Made by a program: the position numbers and the translations under genes | The notes under the pieces: generated by a model | Told to the model about the DNA's origin: nothing | Databases searched by the model: none | Seen by the model: only the letters and a program-made list of their open reading frames with translations | NCBI GenBank assembly: GCA_002364215.1 | Contig: DEXQ01000018.1 | Location: forward strand, 175,591-239,590 | DNA: 64,000 nt | Direction of reading: 5' to 3' | DNA from: Aequorivita sp. UBA3180 | Lineage (GTDB): Bacteria; Bacteroidota; Bacteroidia; Flavobacteriales; Flavobacteriaceae | Shown: positions 7,355-16,406 of the stretch, piece by piece | How the letters are laid out: each line of letters opens with the position of its first letter | How positions within the stretch are numbered: the stretch's first letter is position 1

Positions 7355-8434
7355 ATGAACAAAATATATACACTACTACTATTTTCGGCAGTACTTAGTT
7401 TTACTGCCTGCAATAACTCTTCTGAAGAGAAAAACACGGTTAAAACTCCTGCAGTACCCGTAACGGTAAGTTCAGTAACTGCGGAAAACAATACCCCTTT
7501 TTTAACCGCCAGCGGAAAGATAGAAGCGGCAAACAGCGCTACGCTTAGTACGCGAATGATGGGCTTTGTGGATAAGGTTCACGTAAATGTGGGCCAAAAA
7601 GTTACAAAAGGACAGTTGTTGGTTAGCATCAACAATTCAGACCTTTCAGCAAAGCAGGCGCAGACCAGCGCTGGAATTACGGAAGCGCAAGCGGCTTTTA
7701 ACAATGCTGAAAAAGATTACCAACGTTTTCAAAACTTATTTGCAGAAAATAGTGCAAGCCAGAAGGAACTTGACGACCAACGCGCCCGCTACGAAATGGC
7801 AAAAGCCAGATTGGAAGGCGCAAAACAGATGAAGAACGAAGTGCAATCGCAGTTTGCCTATGTAAATCTTCGTGCGCCTTTTAATGGAGTTGTAACAAGT
7901 AAGAATATTGAAGCTGGCGATATGGCAAACCCAGGAATGCCTTTAGTTTCAGTAGAGGGTCCGGGCAATTTTGAAGTAACCGCTTCAGTGCCCGAAAGTG
8001 AGATTTCAAAAATAAAATCGGGAACGGCAGTACAGGTGATTGTAAAATCGTTTGATAAAACACTTCCGGGAACAGTAACCGAAGTAAGTACTTCCGCCAA
8101 AAACACTGGCGGCCAATATTTGGTAAAAGTGGTTTTGGACAAAACAGAGGTAGATATTCTTTCGGGTATGTACGCTACGGTACAATTCCCCATAGAAAAG
8201 AAAACGGATGTGAGTATGGTTTTAGTGCCACAGCAAGCTATTGTAAAACGCGGACAATTAACAGGGATATACACGGTGAGCCAAAGCAATACAGCAATGC
8301 TTCGTTGGTTGCGATTGGGAAGAACTTTCGGAGATAATGTGGAAGTACTTTCGGGTTTGGCCGCAGATGAAAACTATATAGTTTCAGCCGAGGGAAAGCT
8401 CTATAACGGTGCAAACATAACCATTAAACAATAA
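7355..8434 (+). CDS. RND efflux periplasmic adaptor (membrane fusion protein), lipoprotein
   Basis: A 359-aa protein with lipobox SFTAC at residues 15-19, so it is probably lipid-anchored. A lipoyl/biotinyl-like half motif (GFVDKVHVNVGQKVTKGQLL) is followed by an alpha-hairpin (residues about 95-155, Q/A/K-rich), the second lipoyl half (APFNGVVTSKNIEAGDMANPG) and beta-barrel regions (VPESEISKIKSGTAVQV, LVPQQAIVKRGQLTGIYTV). The order is that of AcrA/MexA-type adaptors linking inner-membrane pump and TolC. It lies between the TolC and pump genes with gaps of 6 and 2 bp. Confidence 0.92.
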   Translation: MNKIYTLLLFSAVLSFTACNNSSEEKNTVKTPAVPVTVSSVTAENNTPFLTASGKIEAANSATLSTRMMGFVDKVHVNVGQKVTKGQLLVSINNSDLSAKQAQTSAGITEAQAAFNNAEKDYQRFQNLFAENSASQKELDDQRARYEMAKARLEGAKQMKNEVQSQFAYVNLRAPFNGVVTSKNIEAGDMANPGMPLVSVEGPGNFEVTASVPESEISKIKSGTAVQVIVKSFDKTLPGTVTEVSTSAKNTGGQYLVKVVLDKTEVDILSGMYATVQFPIEKKTDVSMVLVPQQAIVKRGQLTGIYTVSQSNTAMLRWLRLGRTFGDNVEVLSGLAADENYIVSAEGKLYNGANITIKQ

Positions 8435-8436
8435 TC

Positions 8437-11400
8437 ATGAAGGACGGATTAGCAGGCAAAATTGCCAAGTTATTTATAGGCTCAAAGCTTACGGTGCTGT
8501 TGATGATCGTGTTTATGGTCGTAGGCGTGTGGAGCTCGTTTTTAATACCGCGCGAGGAAGAACCGCAGATTGATGTGGCCATGGCCGACATCTTTGTGGG
8601 CTACCCTGGCGCATCGCCAACCGAGGTAGAATCGAGGGTGGTAAAACCTTTAGAGAAATTGGTTTCCAACATTCCGGGAGTTGAATATGTGTATTCCACT
8701 TCCTCAAATGAAGGGGCAATGGTAATAGTACAGTTTTATGTGGGTGAGGATATTGAGCGTTCCTTCGTGAAACTTTACAACGAAATGAACAAGCATATGG
8801 ACCAAATGCCCCCGGGCGTTACCATGCCGCTTGTAAAACCCCGTGCTATTGATGATGTTCCGATGTTGGGGATAACGCTATGGAGCGAAAATTATGACGA
8901 TTTTCAACTGAAACAGATTGCAGACGAGCTTACCCAGGAAATTGAAGAAGTAAACCAAGTTTCCGCTACCCAGAAAATAGGGGGTAGAAACAGACAGTTG
9001 CGGGTGGTATTGGATAAAGATAAACTGGCAGCAAGTGGTTTGGACTTTTTGGGCGTTGCCGAAATGATAAAGGCAAACAACCAGCAAATGGGCTCGGGCG
9101 GTTTTGATAAGAACGATACGGAGTTTTTGGTTACCACCGGAAATTTCCTAAAATCCGCAACCGATGTTGAAAACTTGGTTGTTGGGGTACAGCAGAACCA
9201 GCCTATTTATTTAAAGCAAGTTGCAGCTATTTTTGACGGTCCCGAAATTCCGAGGCAATATGTTTCCTTTGGGTTTGGGGGCGCAAGTGATAATATTTCA
9301 AAGTATCCTTCGGAATATCCAGCCGTGACCATTTCGGTAGCAAAAAGAAAAGGCGCCGATGCAATGAAAATTGCAGATGTGATTATTGATAAAGTAGATC
9401 ATTTGCGAAGCAATTTAATTCCAGATGACGTTCACGTGGAAATCACGCGAAATTACGGGGAAACCGCTTCCCAAAAAGTTTCGGAATTGTTGATGCACCT
9501 AATAGGGGCAATCCTTGCCGTTACCTTGATTGTAATGCTCGCAATGGGCTGGCGCGGTGGTTTGGTGGTATTTCTTTCAGTACCAATTACGTTTGCACTA
9601 ACGCTTTTGAGCTATTATTTGCTTGATTATACATTGAATAGAATTACACTTTTCGCCTTGGTATTTGTAACGGGAATTGTGGTGGACGACTCTATTATAA
9701 TTGCCGAAAATATGCACCGGCATTTCAAGATGAAACGCTTGCCTTTTAAGCAGGCTGCCATTTACGCCATAAACGAAGTAGGAAACCCAACCATTTTGGC
9801 AACCTTTACGGTAATCGCTTCGGTATTGCCAATGGCTTTTGTTTCGGGATTGATGGGGCCATATATGTCTCCAATGCCAATTGGAGCTTCCATTGCAATG
9901 ATACTTTCATTGTTTGTGGCTTTAACGATAACACCTTATTTGGGCTACATTTTCCTAAGAGAAAAAGAGAAGAAAGGAAAAACTCCAAAAGAAGAAAAAC
10001 CTTTGGAAAGTACATTCATTTACAGGATTTATTCAAAAATGGAAACGCCTTTAATTGAAAACAAAAAGACGCGTTGGCTGTTTTTAGGAATTACCGTTGT
10101 AATGCTTTTGGGTTCTGTAATGATGTTCTTTACAAAATCGGTTGCCGTGAAAATGCTGCCTTTCGACAATAAAAACGAAATGCAGGTAGTGATCGATATG
10201 CCCGAGGGAACCACCTTGGAGCGCACCGCAGTGGTTGCCCGCGAAATTGGACAATACCTTTCCACACAACCGCTGGTAGTGAATTATCAAAATTATGTGG
10301 GTACTTCGGCACCGATAACCTTTAACGGTTTGGTACGTCACTACGACCTGCGTGGCGGAAGTAATATGGCCGATATACAAGTGAATCTGGTAGGAAAGGG
10401 AGACCGGAGCGAACAGAGCCACGATATAGCAAAATTGATTCGTCCACGTATTCAAGAAATAGGAAAGAAGTTTGGCGCCAATGTGAAGATAGTAGAAGTG
10501 CCACCGGGACCGCCTGTGCTTTCTACTATAGTTGCTGAAATATATGGGCCGGATTATGACCAGCAAATTGCAGTTGCAAAAAGTGTTGAGAACATTCTAA
10601 ACGAAACCCAAGATGTAGTAGATGTGGATTGGATGGTGGAAGCCGACCAAATAGAATACGAATTCGTAATAGACAAAGAAAAGGCAATGCGCTACGGCGT
10701 GGCGCCGCAACAGATTGTTTATACGATGAATATGGCGCTTTCGGATAGACCCGTTACCAATCTGTATGACGAAACCGTTACCAAACAAGTAGGGATTTTG
10801 CTTGCATTGGATGAAAAGGAAAAATCGACCATTCAGGATATTTCACAGTTAAAGATTGCTTCCAAACAAGGCAATATGGTTACTGTGGGCGATTTGGTAA
10901 ACATCCAGGAAAGCACCCGTGCAAAAAGCATTTATCGCAAAAACCAAAAACGTGTGGTTTATGTGTTGGCCGATATGGCGGGAGAACTCGAGAGTCCTGT
11001 TTACGCTATTTTAGGAATGACCGATAAGCTGAATAATATTGAACTACCAGCTGGTTACAAAATGAACGAATTGTATTTGCAACAGCCCGAGCACGAAGAC
11101 GACTTTACCGTGAAATGGGATGGTGAATGGCAGATTACGCTGGAAGTATTCCGCGATTTGGGAATTGCTTTTTTGGGAGTAATCATAATTATTTACATTT
11201 TGATTGTAGGTTGGTTCCAAAACTTTAAAGCGCCTGTGGTAATGATGGTTGCAATACCATTATCTTTAATCGGGATTGTACTTGGCCACTGGATTATGGG
11301 GGCGTTTTTCACCGCAACCTCCTTTATTGGGATGATCGCACTTGCGGGAATTATGGTACGGAACTCGGTATTGTTGATTGATTTCGTCAACCTTAGAACT

Positions 11401-11631
11401 GCGGAAGGAATTCCGTTAAAACAGGCCGTAATTGAAGCTGGCGCGGTGCGAACCACCCCAATATTATTGACGGCAGGAACTGTTGTTATTGGAGCATTTG
11501 TAATTCTTTTCGATCCAATTTTTCAAGGGCTTGCCATTTCACTTATGGGTGGAACTATTGTTTCCACGGTGCTGACGCTACTAGTTGTGCCATTGGTTTA
11601 CTATATGATTGAGCGGAAAAACTATAAATAG
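8437..11631 (+). CDS. RND efflux pump, inner-membrane permease
   Basis: A 1064-aa protein, the usual length of hydrophobe/amphiphile RND pumps. It has one N-terminal helix, then a large porter domain with the YPGASPTEVESRVVKPLE motif, and helices 2-6 around residues 345-505. The porter/helix pattern repeats in the second half, ending with helices near 910-1055. TM4 carries the proton-relay aspartate pair (FVTGIVVDDSIIIAENM). Uses proton motive force to expel substrates through the adjoining adaptor and TolC. DPxF-type signatures for metal specificity were not seen, so the substrate (drug, dye or metabolite) stays open. Confidence 0.93.
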   Translation: MKDGLAGKIAKLFIGSKLTVLLMIVFMVVGVWSSFLIPREEEPQIDVAMADIFVGYPGASPTEVESRVVKPLEKLVSNIPGVEYVYSTSSNEGAMVIVQFYVGEDIERSFVKLYNEMNKHMDQMPPGVTMPLVKPRAIDDVPMLGITLWSENYDDFQLKQIADELTQEIEEVNQVSATQKIGGRNRQLRVVLDKDKLAASGLDFLGVAEMIKANNQQMGSGGFDKNDTEFLVTTGNFLKSATDVENLVVGVQQNQPIYLKQVAAIFDGPEIPRQYVSFGFGGASDNISKYPSEYPAVTISVAKRKGADAMKIADVIIDKVDHLRSNLIPDDVHVEITRNYGETASQKVSELLMHLIGAILAVTLIVMLAMGWRGGLVVFLSVPITFALTLLSYYLLDYTLNRITLFALVFVTGIVVDDSIIIAENMHRHFKMKRLPFKQAAIYAINEVGNPTILATFTVIASVLPMAFVSGLMGPYMSPMPIGASIAMILSLFVALTITPYLGYIFLREKEKKGKTPKEEKPLESTFIYRIYSKMETPLIENKKTRWLFLGITVVMLLGSVMMFFTKSVAVKMLPFDNKNEMQVVIDMPEGTTLERTAVVAREIGQYLSTQPLVVNYQNYVGTSAPITFNGLVRHYDLRGGSNMADIQVNLVGKGDRSEQSHDIAKLIRPRIQEIGKKFGANVKIVEVPPGPPVLSTIVAEIYGPDYDQQIAVAKSVENILNETQDVVDVDWMVEADQIEYEFVIDKEKAMRYGVAPQQIVYTMNMALSDRPVTNLYDETVTKQVGILLALDEKEKSTIQDISQLKIASKQGNMVTVGDLVNIQESTRAKSIYRKNQKRVVYVLADMAGELESPVYAILGMTDKLNNIELPAGYKMNELYLQQPEHEDDFTVKWDGEWQITLEVFRDLGIAFLGVIIIIYILIVGWFQNFKAPVVMMVAIPLSLIGIVLGHWIMGAFFTATSFIGMIALAGIMVRNSVLLIDFVNLRTAEGIPLKQAVIEAGAVRTTPILLTAGTVVIGAFVILFDPIFQGLAISLMGGTIVSTVLTLLVVPLVYYMIERKNYK

Positions 11632-11723
11632 ACTTAAGACCGCTGCGCTTTAGGACATAAGACATAAGAATAAAGAACAGATTTGTTTTAATAAAAAATA
11701 TAATATCAATAAAAAATGAACCA

Positions 11724-12029
11724 ATGAAACTACTAATTGTAACCGTTGTGGACGAATATCAAAAAGACGTGCTGCAACTTTTCAAAAAAGCGAATATTGA
11801 GAGCTACAGCGGCTCTGATATTGAAGGCTATAAAAATGCTTCGTCTTTCATGATGAATTCCAGTTGGTTTCCATCGGAAAAAGGAGGGGCGGACAGCAGT
11901 ATGTTTTTCTCATTTACTGAAGATGAAAAGATTGATTTGTTTTTCAGCTTAGTGGTTCAATTCAATGAAACGTTGGAGACCAACAACCCAATTCACGCGG
12001 TGGTGGTGCCCATAGAGCGGAGCATTTAA
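11724..12029 (+). CDS. Small protein of possible PII-like fold, RND-operon associated
   Basis: A 101-aa protein. The pattern MKLLIVTVVDEYQKDVLQLFKKANI, a variable middle, then IDLFFSLVVQFNETL and a final VHAVVVPIERSI-like strand (IHAVVVPIERSI) gives a beta-alpha-beta-beta-alpha-beta order like PII/CutA-type ferredoxin-like proteins. Small PII-like proteins frequently follow RND metal or drug pumps. The gap of 92 bp after the pump contains no clear promoter, so co-transcription is likely. The assignment rests on secondary-structure reading alone; a regulatory or sensor role is inference. Confidence 0.55.
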   Translation: MKLLIVTVVDEYQKDVLQLFKKANIESYSGSDIEGYKNASSFMMNSSWFPSEKGGADSSMFFSFTEDEKIDLFFSLVVQFNETLETNNPIHAVVVPIERSI

Positions 12030-12090
12030 GCAATTAACAGTTATCAGTTATCAGTTATCAGTTGTCGGTTTTCTGTTGCTTGTTGTCTGT
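12030..12090. repeat. Degenerate tandem TTATCAG-type repeat
   Basis: CAGTTATCAGTTATCAGTTA continues into diverged copies (GTCGGTTTTCTGTTGC...). Related runs occur at about 4636-4660 and 15415-15450. Low-complexity intergenic stutter with no coding potential. Confidence 0.5.
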
Positions 12091-12175
12091 TTTGGGTTTT
12101 CAGTAATAAGTTATTAATTCTCACCACTCACTACTAAATATTAATAAACTCTATAAGAACTTAAATTAAATAATT

Positions 12176-12382
12176 ATGATTAACAGATATATTAGGGCAA
12201 TTGCCGGAACTTTTATTTTGATCAGCCTTATTTTGGCTGTTTATGTGAATATAAATTGGTTGTGGTTCACAGGTTTTGTGGGTGCCAACTTGCTACAATC
12301 ATCATTTACAAAATGGTGCTTGATGGAAAAAATCCTTAAAAAACTTGGCGTAAAGGACGAAGGAGAGAGCTGTTGCGCTTAG
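12176..12382 (+). CDS. DUF2892 small membrane protein
   Basis: A 68-aa protein starting MINRYIRAIAGTFILISLIL. Two membrane segments (residues 7-25 and 28-45) match the DUF2892/YgaP-type inner-membrane domain, which has an N-terminal R-A-x-AG motif and a central WLWFTGFVGANLLQSSFTKWC. The C-terminus ends in a vicinal cysteine pair (ESCCA), as often seen in this family next to rhodanese or persulfide genes, though none is here. The role is unknown, possibly in sulfur or redox handling. A terminator follows. Confidence 0.8.
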   Translation: MINRYIRAIAGTFILISLILAVYVNINWLWFTGFVGANLLQSSFTKWCLMEKILKKLGVKDEGESCCA

Positions 12383-12408
12383 TGTTCCTCATCAAAAAAA
12401 CTATTTAT

Positions 12409-12446
12409 ACAAATCCCGCTGCAGAAAATTGTAAGTGGGATTTTTT
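12409..12446 (+). terminator. Terminator after the DUF2892 gene
   Basis: Arms AAATCCC (12411-12417) and GGGATTT (12437-12443) with a following T-run separate this unit from the FNR-box promoter at 12464. Confidence 0.65.
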
Positions 12447-12463
12447 ATGAATACCATTACAAT

Positions 12464-12507
12464 ATGACTTTAGTCATTTTAAAACCCACAAATTCTGGAT
12501 ATATTTG
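12464..12507 (+). promoter_or_regulatory. FNR/CRP-like box and -7 element upstream of hpf-usp
   Basis: ATGACTTTAGTCAT (12464-12477) is a perfect inverted repeat with core TGAC-N4-GTCA centred at 12470.5. TATATTTG (12500-12507) starts 29.5 bp from that centre, which would put the box at -41.5 and the transcript start near 12512. Confidence 0.75.
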
Positions 12508-12533
12508 AGATGTATAAAAAAATTAAGAGTATC

Positions 12534-12833
12534 ATGACTATAAACATTCAGTATGTGAAAATGCCCACCAGTGAGGCGATGAACGAATATGTTGAAAAAA
12601 AACTTCAAAAACTTGCAGAAAAGTATGAGTGGCTTATTAGAGCCGATGTAAGTTTTAAGTTGGAAAACAACGTTTACGGCAAAGGCAATATATGTGAAAT
12701 GGAACTGAGCCTTCCGGGACCTAAAATTTTTGCAACATCAAAAGAGGCAACTTTTGAAGCGGCCGCAAAAGAAACAATTTCAGACCTTGAAAAACAGCTT
12801 AAAAAGCGCAAGGCAAAATTCACAACACACTAA
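12534..12833 (+). CDS. hpf: Ribosome hibernation promoting factor (short HPF/YfiA family)
   Basis: A 99-aa protein beginning MTINIQYVKMPTSEAMNEYV. ATG 12534 is preferred over an in-frame ATG at 12510 because the predicted transcript start (about 12512) lies downstream of the latter and family members begin at this beta-strand. It shows the single S30AE fold: first strand, helix EYVEKKLQKLAEKY, then DVSFKLENN, CEMELSLPGPKIFATSKE, and the long basic helix EAAAKETISDLEKQLKKRKAK. It binds the 30S decoding region and stores inactive ribosomes. Its FNR-like box implies induction at low oxygen, and a universal stress protein follows 12 bp later. Confidence 0.88.
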   Translation: MTINIQYVKMPTSEAMNEYVEKKLQKLAEKYEWLIRADVSFKLENNVYGKGNICEMELSLPGPKIFATSKEATFEAAAKETISDLEKQLKKRKAKFTTH

Positions 12834-12845
12834 AAACCAGTACAG

Positions 12846-13682
12846 ATGAAAAAAATATTAGTCCCCGTAGATTTTTCCGACCATTCAGAATATGCGTTGG
12901 AAGTAGCTGCTAACATTGCAAAAAAGCAAAATGCCGAAATCGTTGCGGTACATATGATGGGTCTTAGTGACGCAGTTTTAACGCGCGATGAAAGCAAGGA
13001 AGTTTTTGAGGCGATGTTTTATATGAAACTTGCAGAAAAGCGTTTTGCCGAATTCCTTGACAAAGAATACCTAAAAGGAATTACGGTTACCGATGCGGTC
13101 CACAATTATAAAATTTTTAGTGAATTGAATGATGTGGCCCGAGATTTTGGAGCAGATTTAATAGTAATGGGATCTCACGGAAGTTCCGGTTTAAAAGAGG
13201 TTTTCGTAGGAAGTAACACAGAAAAAGTAGTGCGCACTTCCGAAATACCTGTTTTGGTAATAAAGCACCGTCATGAAAATTTCAATCCAGAATTTGGGGT
13301 GTTCGCCTGCGACTTTTTGGAAAACTCAATAGGACCGTACAAGCGCGCCCAAAAAATGTTTGATGCTTTGGGGATAGAGATGCAAACGCTTTATGTAAAC
13401 CTAGCAGGCGATTTCCGCAGCACCCGTGAAATTGAAAAAAGAATCCTCGGGTTTTTGAAAAGCGCAGGAGAGGCAAACCCACTTGAAACACTGAACAAAG
13501 TAGCACAGTACAATGAATATTCTGTAGAAGCTGGAATTTTTGGCTACAGCCAAGTAAGTAATGCCGATATTATTGCATTGCCTACGCAAGGCCGTCAAGG
13601 TTTGGCACATTTCTTTTCTGGAAGTATAGGCGAAGATGTAGTAAACCATTCTGACTTGCCGGTAATGACTTTTAAAGTTTAG
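12846..13682 (+). CDS. Universal stress protein, tandem UspA domains
   Basis: A 278-aa protein of two Usp domains. The first (1-140) opens KKILVPVDFSDHSEYALEVA and has the nucleotide-binding signature GSHGSSGLKEVFVGS (G-2x-G-9x-GS). The second (about 150-278) keeps PTQGRQGLAHFFSGSIGEDV, also complete. ATP binding is therefore likely in both halves. It is 12 bp after hpf under the same FNR-like promoter, linking it to dormancy or low-oxygen response. Five further tandem Usp genes lie in the window, four of them under their own or shared boxes of the same type. Confidence 0.92.
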   Translation: MKKILVPVDFSDHSEYALEVAANIAKKQNAEIVAVHMMGLSDAVLTRDESKEVFEAMFYMKLAEKRFAEFLDKEYLKGITVTDAVHNYKIFSELNDVARDFGADLIVMGSHGSSGLKEVFVGSNTEKVVRTSEIPVLVIKHRHENFNPEFGVFACDFLENSIGPYKRAQKMFDALGIEMQTLYVNLAGDFRSTREIEKRILGFLKSAGEANPLETLNKVAQYNEYSVEAGIFGYSQVSNADIIALPTQGRQGLAHFFSGSIGEDVVNHSDLPVMTFKV

Positions 13683-13715
13683 TTAATTGCTATCGACATC
13701 AATTAACGATGAAAG

Positions 13716-13750
13716 AGCAGAAATTTCGTAGATGGGTTTCTGCTTTTTTT
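13716..13750. terminator. Terminator between the usp gene and convergent deoD
   Basis: Arms AGCAGAAA (13716-13723) and TTTCTGCT (13737-13744) followed by TTTTTTT. It serves the plus-strand hpf-usp transcript; deoD ends four bases beyond on the other strand. Confidence 0.75.
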
Positions 13751-13753
13751 ATT

Positions 13754-14455
13754 TCACAAAAGGGTGTTGAGCGCAATCTCAATCATTTTTGAAAAACTGC
13801 CCTCACGTTCGTCGGCAGTTGTACTTTCACCTGTAACTAATGAATCGGAGATTGTTAAAATAGCCAAAGCCTTTACATTGAATTTTGCCGCTATGGTATA
13901 AAGTCCGGCGGCTTCCATTTCAACGCAGAGCACTCCAAAATCTGCCCACTTTTTATAGTTGTTGAAGTCATCTTCATAAAACTGATCGCTGGAAAGCACA
14001 TTGCCTGCTTTTATGGGAATATTGTTTTCCTTGGCATAAAGTGCGGCTTTCATAAACAGATCGAAATCGGCAGTGGGCGAGTAGTCGCAATTTACAAAAC
14101 GGGTGTTGTTAATGCCCGAAGTGGAAGAGGCTGCCATTGCAATAACGATATCACGAATATTAATATCCTTTTGATAGCTTCCAGCTGAACCAACGCGAAT
14201 TAAATTTTTCACCCCGTAATCGTTAATAAGTTCGTGGCAATATATCAACGCTGAAGGAATGCCCATGCCCGTGCCTTGTACTGAAATAGGTTTTCCTTGG
14301 AAAGTCCCAGTATATCCCAACATGCCGCGTACGTCGTTATAGCATTTGGCATTGTCAAGAAAAGTTTCCGCAATCCATTTGGCGCGCATCGGGTCGCCGG
14401 GAAGTAAAACCGATTCTGCAATCTCACCTTTTTTTGCTTCAATATGTGTGCTCAT
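13754..14455 (-). CDS. deoD: Purine-nucleoside phosphorylase, DeoD type
   Basis: A 233-aa protein starting MSTHIEAKKGEIAESVLLPGDP; three upstream in-frame codons (MTK) are not needed. PNP/UDP family motifs: LPGDPMRAKWIAE, RGMLGYTGTFQGKPISVQGTGMG (phosphate and sugar site), RVGSAGS, and the CVEMEAAGLY stretch with the catalytic-site glutamates, then TISDSL with the base-contacting aspartate. It performs phosphorolysis of purine (deoxy)nucleosides to base and (deoxy)ribose-1-phosphate. Its start overlaps the deoC end by 17 bp, forming trx-deoC-deoD, a nucleoside salvage operon. Confidence 0.93.
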   Translation of the reverse strand: MSTHIEAKKGEIAESVLLPGDPMRAKWIAETFLDNAKCYNDVRGMLGYTGTFQGKPISVQGTGMGIPSALIYCHELINDYGVKNLIRVGSAGSYQKDINIRDIVIAMAASSTSGINNTRFVNCDYSPTADFDLFMKAALYAKENNIPIKAGNVLSSDQFYEDDFNNYKKWADFGVLCVEMEAAGLYTIAAKFNVKALAILTISDSLVTGESTTADEREGSFSKMIEIALNTLL

Positions 14456-15110
14456 CTTTGTCATTTTTGGCGGCGGTTACAATTTCAATTCCCGAAGAGG
14501 TTCCAATTCTGTTAACGCCTATTTCTATATATTTTTTGGCGGTAGCGGCATCTTTTATTCCGCCAGAGGCTTTTATTTTTAGACTATCGCCCACTTCTTC
14601 AACCATTATTTTTACTGCATTTTCAGTTGCGCCGCCTGTTCCGAAGCCTGTTGAGGTCTTTACATAATCGGCACCCGCCTGTTTCGCAATCTGGCAAGCT
14701 ATCTGTATTTCATTATCTGTTAAATAGCAAGTTTCAAGGATTACTTTTAAGGTTTGGCTACCAATTGCTTTTTTCACGGCAGCAATTTCCTCTTGAACTT
14801 GCTTGTGCAATTCAGCTTTAAGAAAACCTATGTTTAGTACCATATCAATTTCATCGGCACCGTCAATTATACATTGTTCTGCTTCACATACTTTGGCCTG
14901 AAGATTATTTGCACCCAAAGGAAATCCAACTACTGAAGCTACTTTTACATCGCTGTTCTTTAATTCATTTGCAGCTAATGAAACGTAACAACTGTTTACG
15001 CAAACCGCGTAAAAGTTATGTTTTTTTGCTTCATTACAGAGCTTTACAATTTCATTCGGAATAGCAGAGGCTTTTAGGAGGGTATGGTCTATGTAATGGC
15101 TCAGTTCCAT
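14439..15110 (-). CDS. deoC: Deoxyribose-phosphate aldolase
   Basis: A 223-aa TIM-barrel class I aldolase starting MELSHYIDHTLLKASA. An upstream extension inside the thioredoxin gene is rejected because MEL starts in a TAATG overlap with the thioredoxin stop. Motifs: YIDHTLLK, VGFPLGA, EIDMVLNIGFLK (with the catalytic-centre Asp), the VILETCYLTD region, DYVKTSTGFG with the Schiff-base lysine, and IKASGGIKD. Splits deoxyribose-5-phosphate into acetaldehyde and glyceraldehyde-3-phosphate, feeding products of deoD downstream into central metabolism. Confidence 0.93.
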   Translation of the reverse strand: MELSHYIDHTLLKASAIPNEIVKLCNEAKKHNFYAVCVNSCYVSLAANELKNSDVKVASVVGFPLGANNLQAKVCEAEQCIIDGADEIDMVLNIGFLKAELHKQVQEEIAAVKKAIGSQTLKVILETCYLTDNEIQIACQIAKQAGADYVKTSTGFGTGGATENAVKIMVEEVGDSLKIKASGGIKDAATAKKYIEIGVNRIGTSSGIEIVTAAKNDKDEHTY

Positions 15111-15412
15111 TAATTTTTGTGTTGATTGATGATGGAAACCAAATCGTTTTTCTGCAGGACGCCACTTTGTCGCCAAAGTTGCTTGCCGTTTTTGAATAGA
15201 ATCATCGTTGGCACCCCGCGCACTTGGAATTGCGCGGCCAAGGGTTGGTTTTTGTCAACATCTATTTTTACGATTTTTACGGCATCGCCCAATTCGTCTT
15301 TCACCTGTTTTAGGATGGGGGCAAGCATTTTGCAGGGGCCGCACCAATCTGCAAAAAAGTCAACCAATACGGGAGTATTGGAATTGATTATGTCTTTGAA
15401 GTTGCTTTTCAT
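15110..15412 (-). CDS. trxA: Thioredoxin
   Basis: A 100-aa single-domain thioredoxin without signal peptide, so cytoplasmic. Active site ADWCGPCKML near residues 22-31, cis-proline loop VRGVPTMILFKNGK near 65-78. Classical length. It shares one base with the deoC start (TAATG), so translation may be coupled. Its function as a general disulfide reductase does not obviously relate to the deo genes; ribonucleotide or nucleotide stress is a possible link, but this is inference. Confidence 0.9.
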   Translation of the reverse strand: MKSNFKDIINSNTPVLVDFFADWCGPCKMLAPILKQVKDELGDAVKIVKIDVDKNQPLAAQFQVRGVPTMILFKNGKQLWRQSGVLQKNDLVSIINQHKN

Positions 15413-15463
15413 TGGAAGAGTTGTCGGTTATCTGTTGTCGGTTTTAATCTGTTTTCTTTTATT

Positions 15464-16333
15464 TCAACCAAGCAATGGGTTCTTTTTATACTTTCGTAAA
15501 ACAGGCATTAGCATTTCCAGCGGAATTTTGATGGAATAGGTTCCTGTGTAGGATGGGCAGATTACGCAGTCGTCAAAATAAAACTCTACTACATCATCAT
15601 TTATTACGAAGTTGTTTTTTGCGTCAAAGAAATCGTCGGCAGAAATAGCCCAACAGTCGTAATACATTTCGCCCGAATTTATTTTTTCCTTTAAAAGTGT
15701 ATTTAAGATTTCGCGAAGTTCCTCTTCAGAACCGCTGTTAAAAAAATCTTCGTAGTTCATAAAAACGGCCCGTTCCAGATCAAAGTTCAAACAATCAAAC
15801 GTATAGGCTGCGTGGGCTGCGCCTGTGTAATGGTTTTCTTTGTAAAAAAGCACGCTGATAAGGCGGTCGTTTAGGTTGTAGATTTTATAATCAACTGTTC
15901 GCAATTCGTTTTGTTTTGGAATTCCTAGGGAGTCGCAGAGCCGCTTTTCTTCCAGAATCTGTTTTTCAACTCCTTTGGCATCCAGGTAATATTTGCTGAT
16001 GTATTCGTTGAAATTTTCGAACTGAGGCCTTATTTTTTCGTTTAGATATGGATATTTAAAATCGAGGGTGTACCAATCGCCTTCCTTTAAAAATGATTTT
16101 GAAATCAGTAGTTTCTCAAGTTCTTCTTTTGAGTCTTTTTTCTCAAGCAACTCCTTTCGTTTTATAATAAGGGTTTGTTGCTGCGTTTCCAGATTTTTAT
16201 CAGAAACCTTTAGGGAATCAACAATTTCTTCTTGATTATTGATAGGGGTAGAAGTATCAACCTCCTCCTTTTTGGGATCGTTTTTACAGGCGATTAATGT
16301 GAAAAAAAATAAAATTGGAAGAAAAACTTTCAT
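15464..16333 (-). CDS. RsiV-like lipoprotein (DUF3298 domain)
   Basis: A 289-aa lipoprotein with lipobox TLIAC near residues 12-16. A charged, coiled-coil-prone segment (about 45-95) is followed by a domain resembling DUF3298/RsiV: FKYPYLNEKIRPQFENFNEYI, then HYTGAAHAAYTFDCLNFDLE and late strands VVEFYFDDCVICPSYTG and SIKIPLEML. In Bacillus RsiV this domain binds lysozyme and controls an ECF sigma factor; here there is no anti-sigma helix or sigma gene. A wall- or ligand-binding periplasmic role is a guess. It is followed by trxA after a 51-bp gap. Confidence 0.7.
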   Translation of the reverse strand: MKVFLPILFFFTLIACKNDPKKEEVDTSTPINNQEEIVDSLKVSDKNLETQQQTLIIKRKELLEKKDSKEELEKLLISKSFLKEGDWYTLDFKYPYLNEKIRPQFENFNEYISKYYLDAKGVEKQILEEKRLCDSLGIPKQNELRTVDYKIYNLNDRLISVLFYKENHYTGAAHAAYTFDCLNFDLERAVFMNYEDFFNSGSEEELREILNTLLKEKINSGEMYYDCWAISADDFFDAKNNFVINDDVVEFYFDDCVICPSYTGTYSIKIPLEMLMPVLRKYKKNPLLG

Positions 16334-16406
16334 GTTTTTTGGGGTTTTAAATCATAAAAATAGGGAAAGAATGATAGTGATAAAAGCGAAAGTTTAATTA
16401 TGTATA

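Noticed and set aside
10084..10566. 160-codon frame antisense to the RND pump
   Set aside because: Composition is what the complement of the pump gene gives; no promoter, and the pump motifs on the plus strand are unequivocal.
12510..12533. ATG 12510 as start of the hibernation factor
   Set aside because: The predicted transcript start (about 12512) lies beyond it and the family domain begins at 12534.
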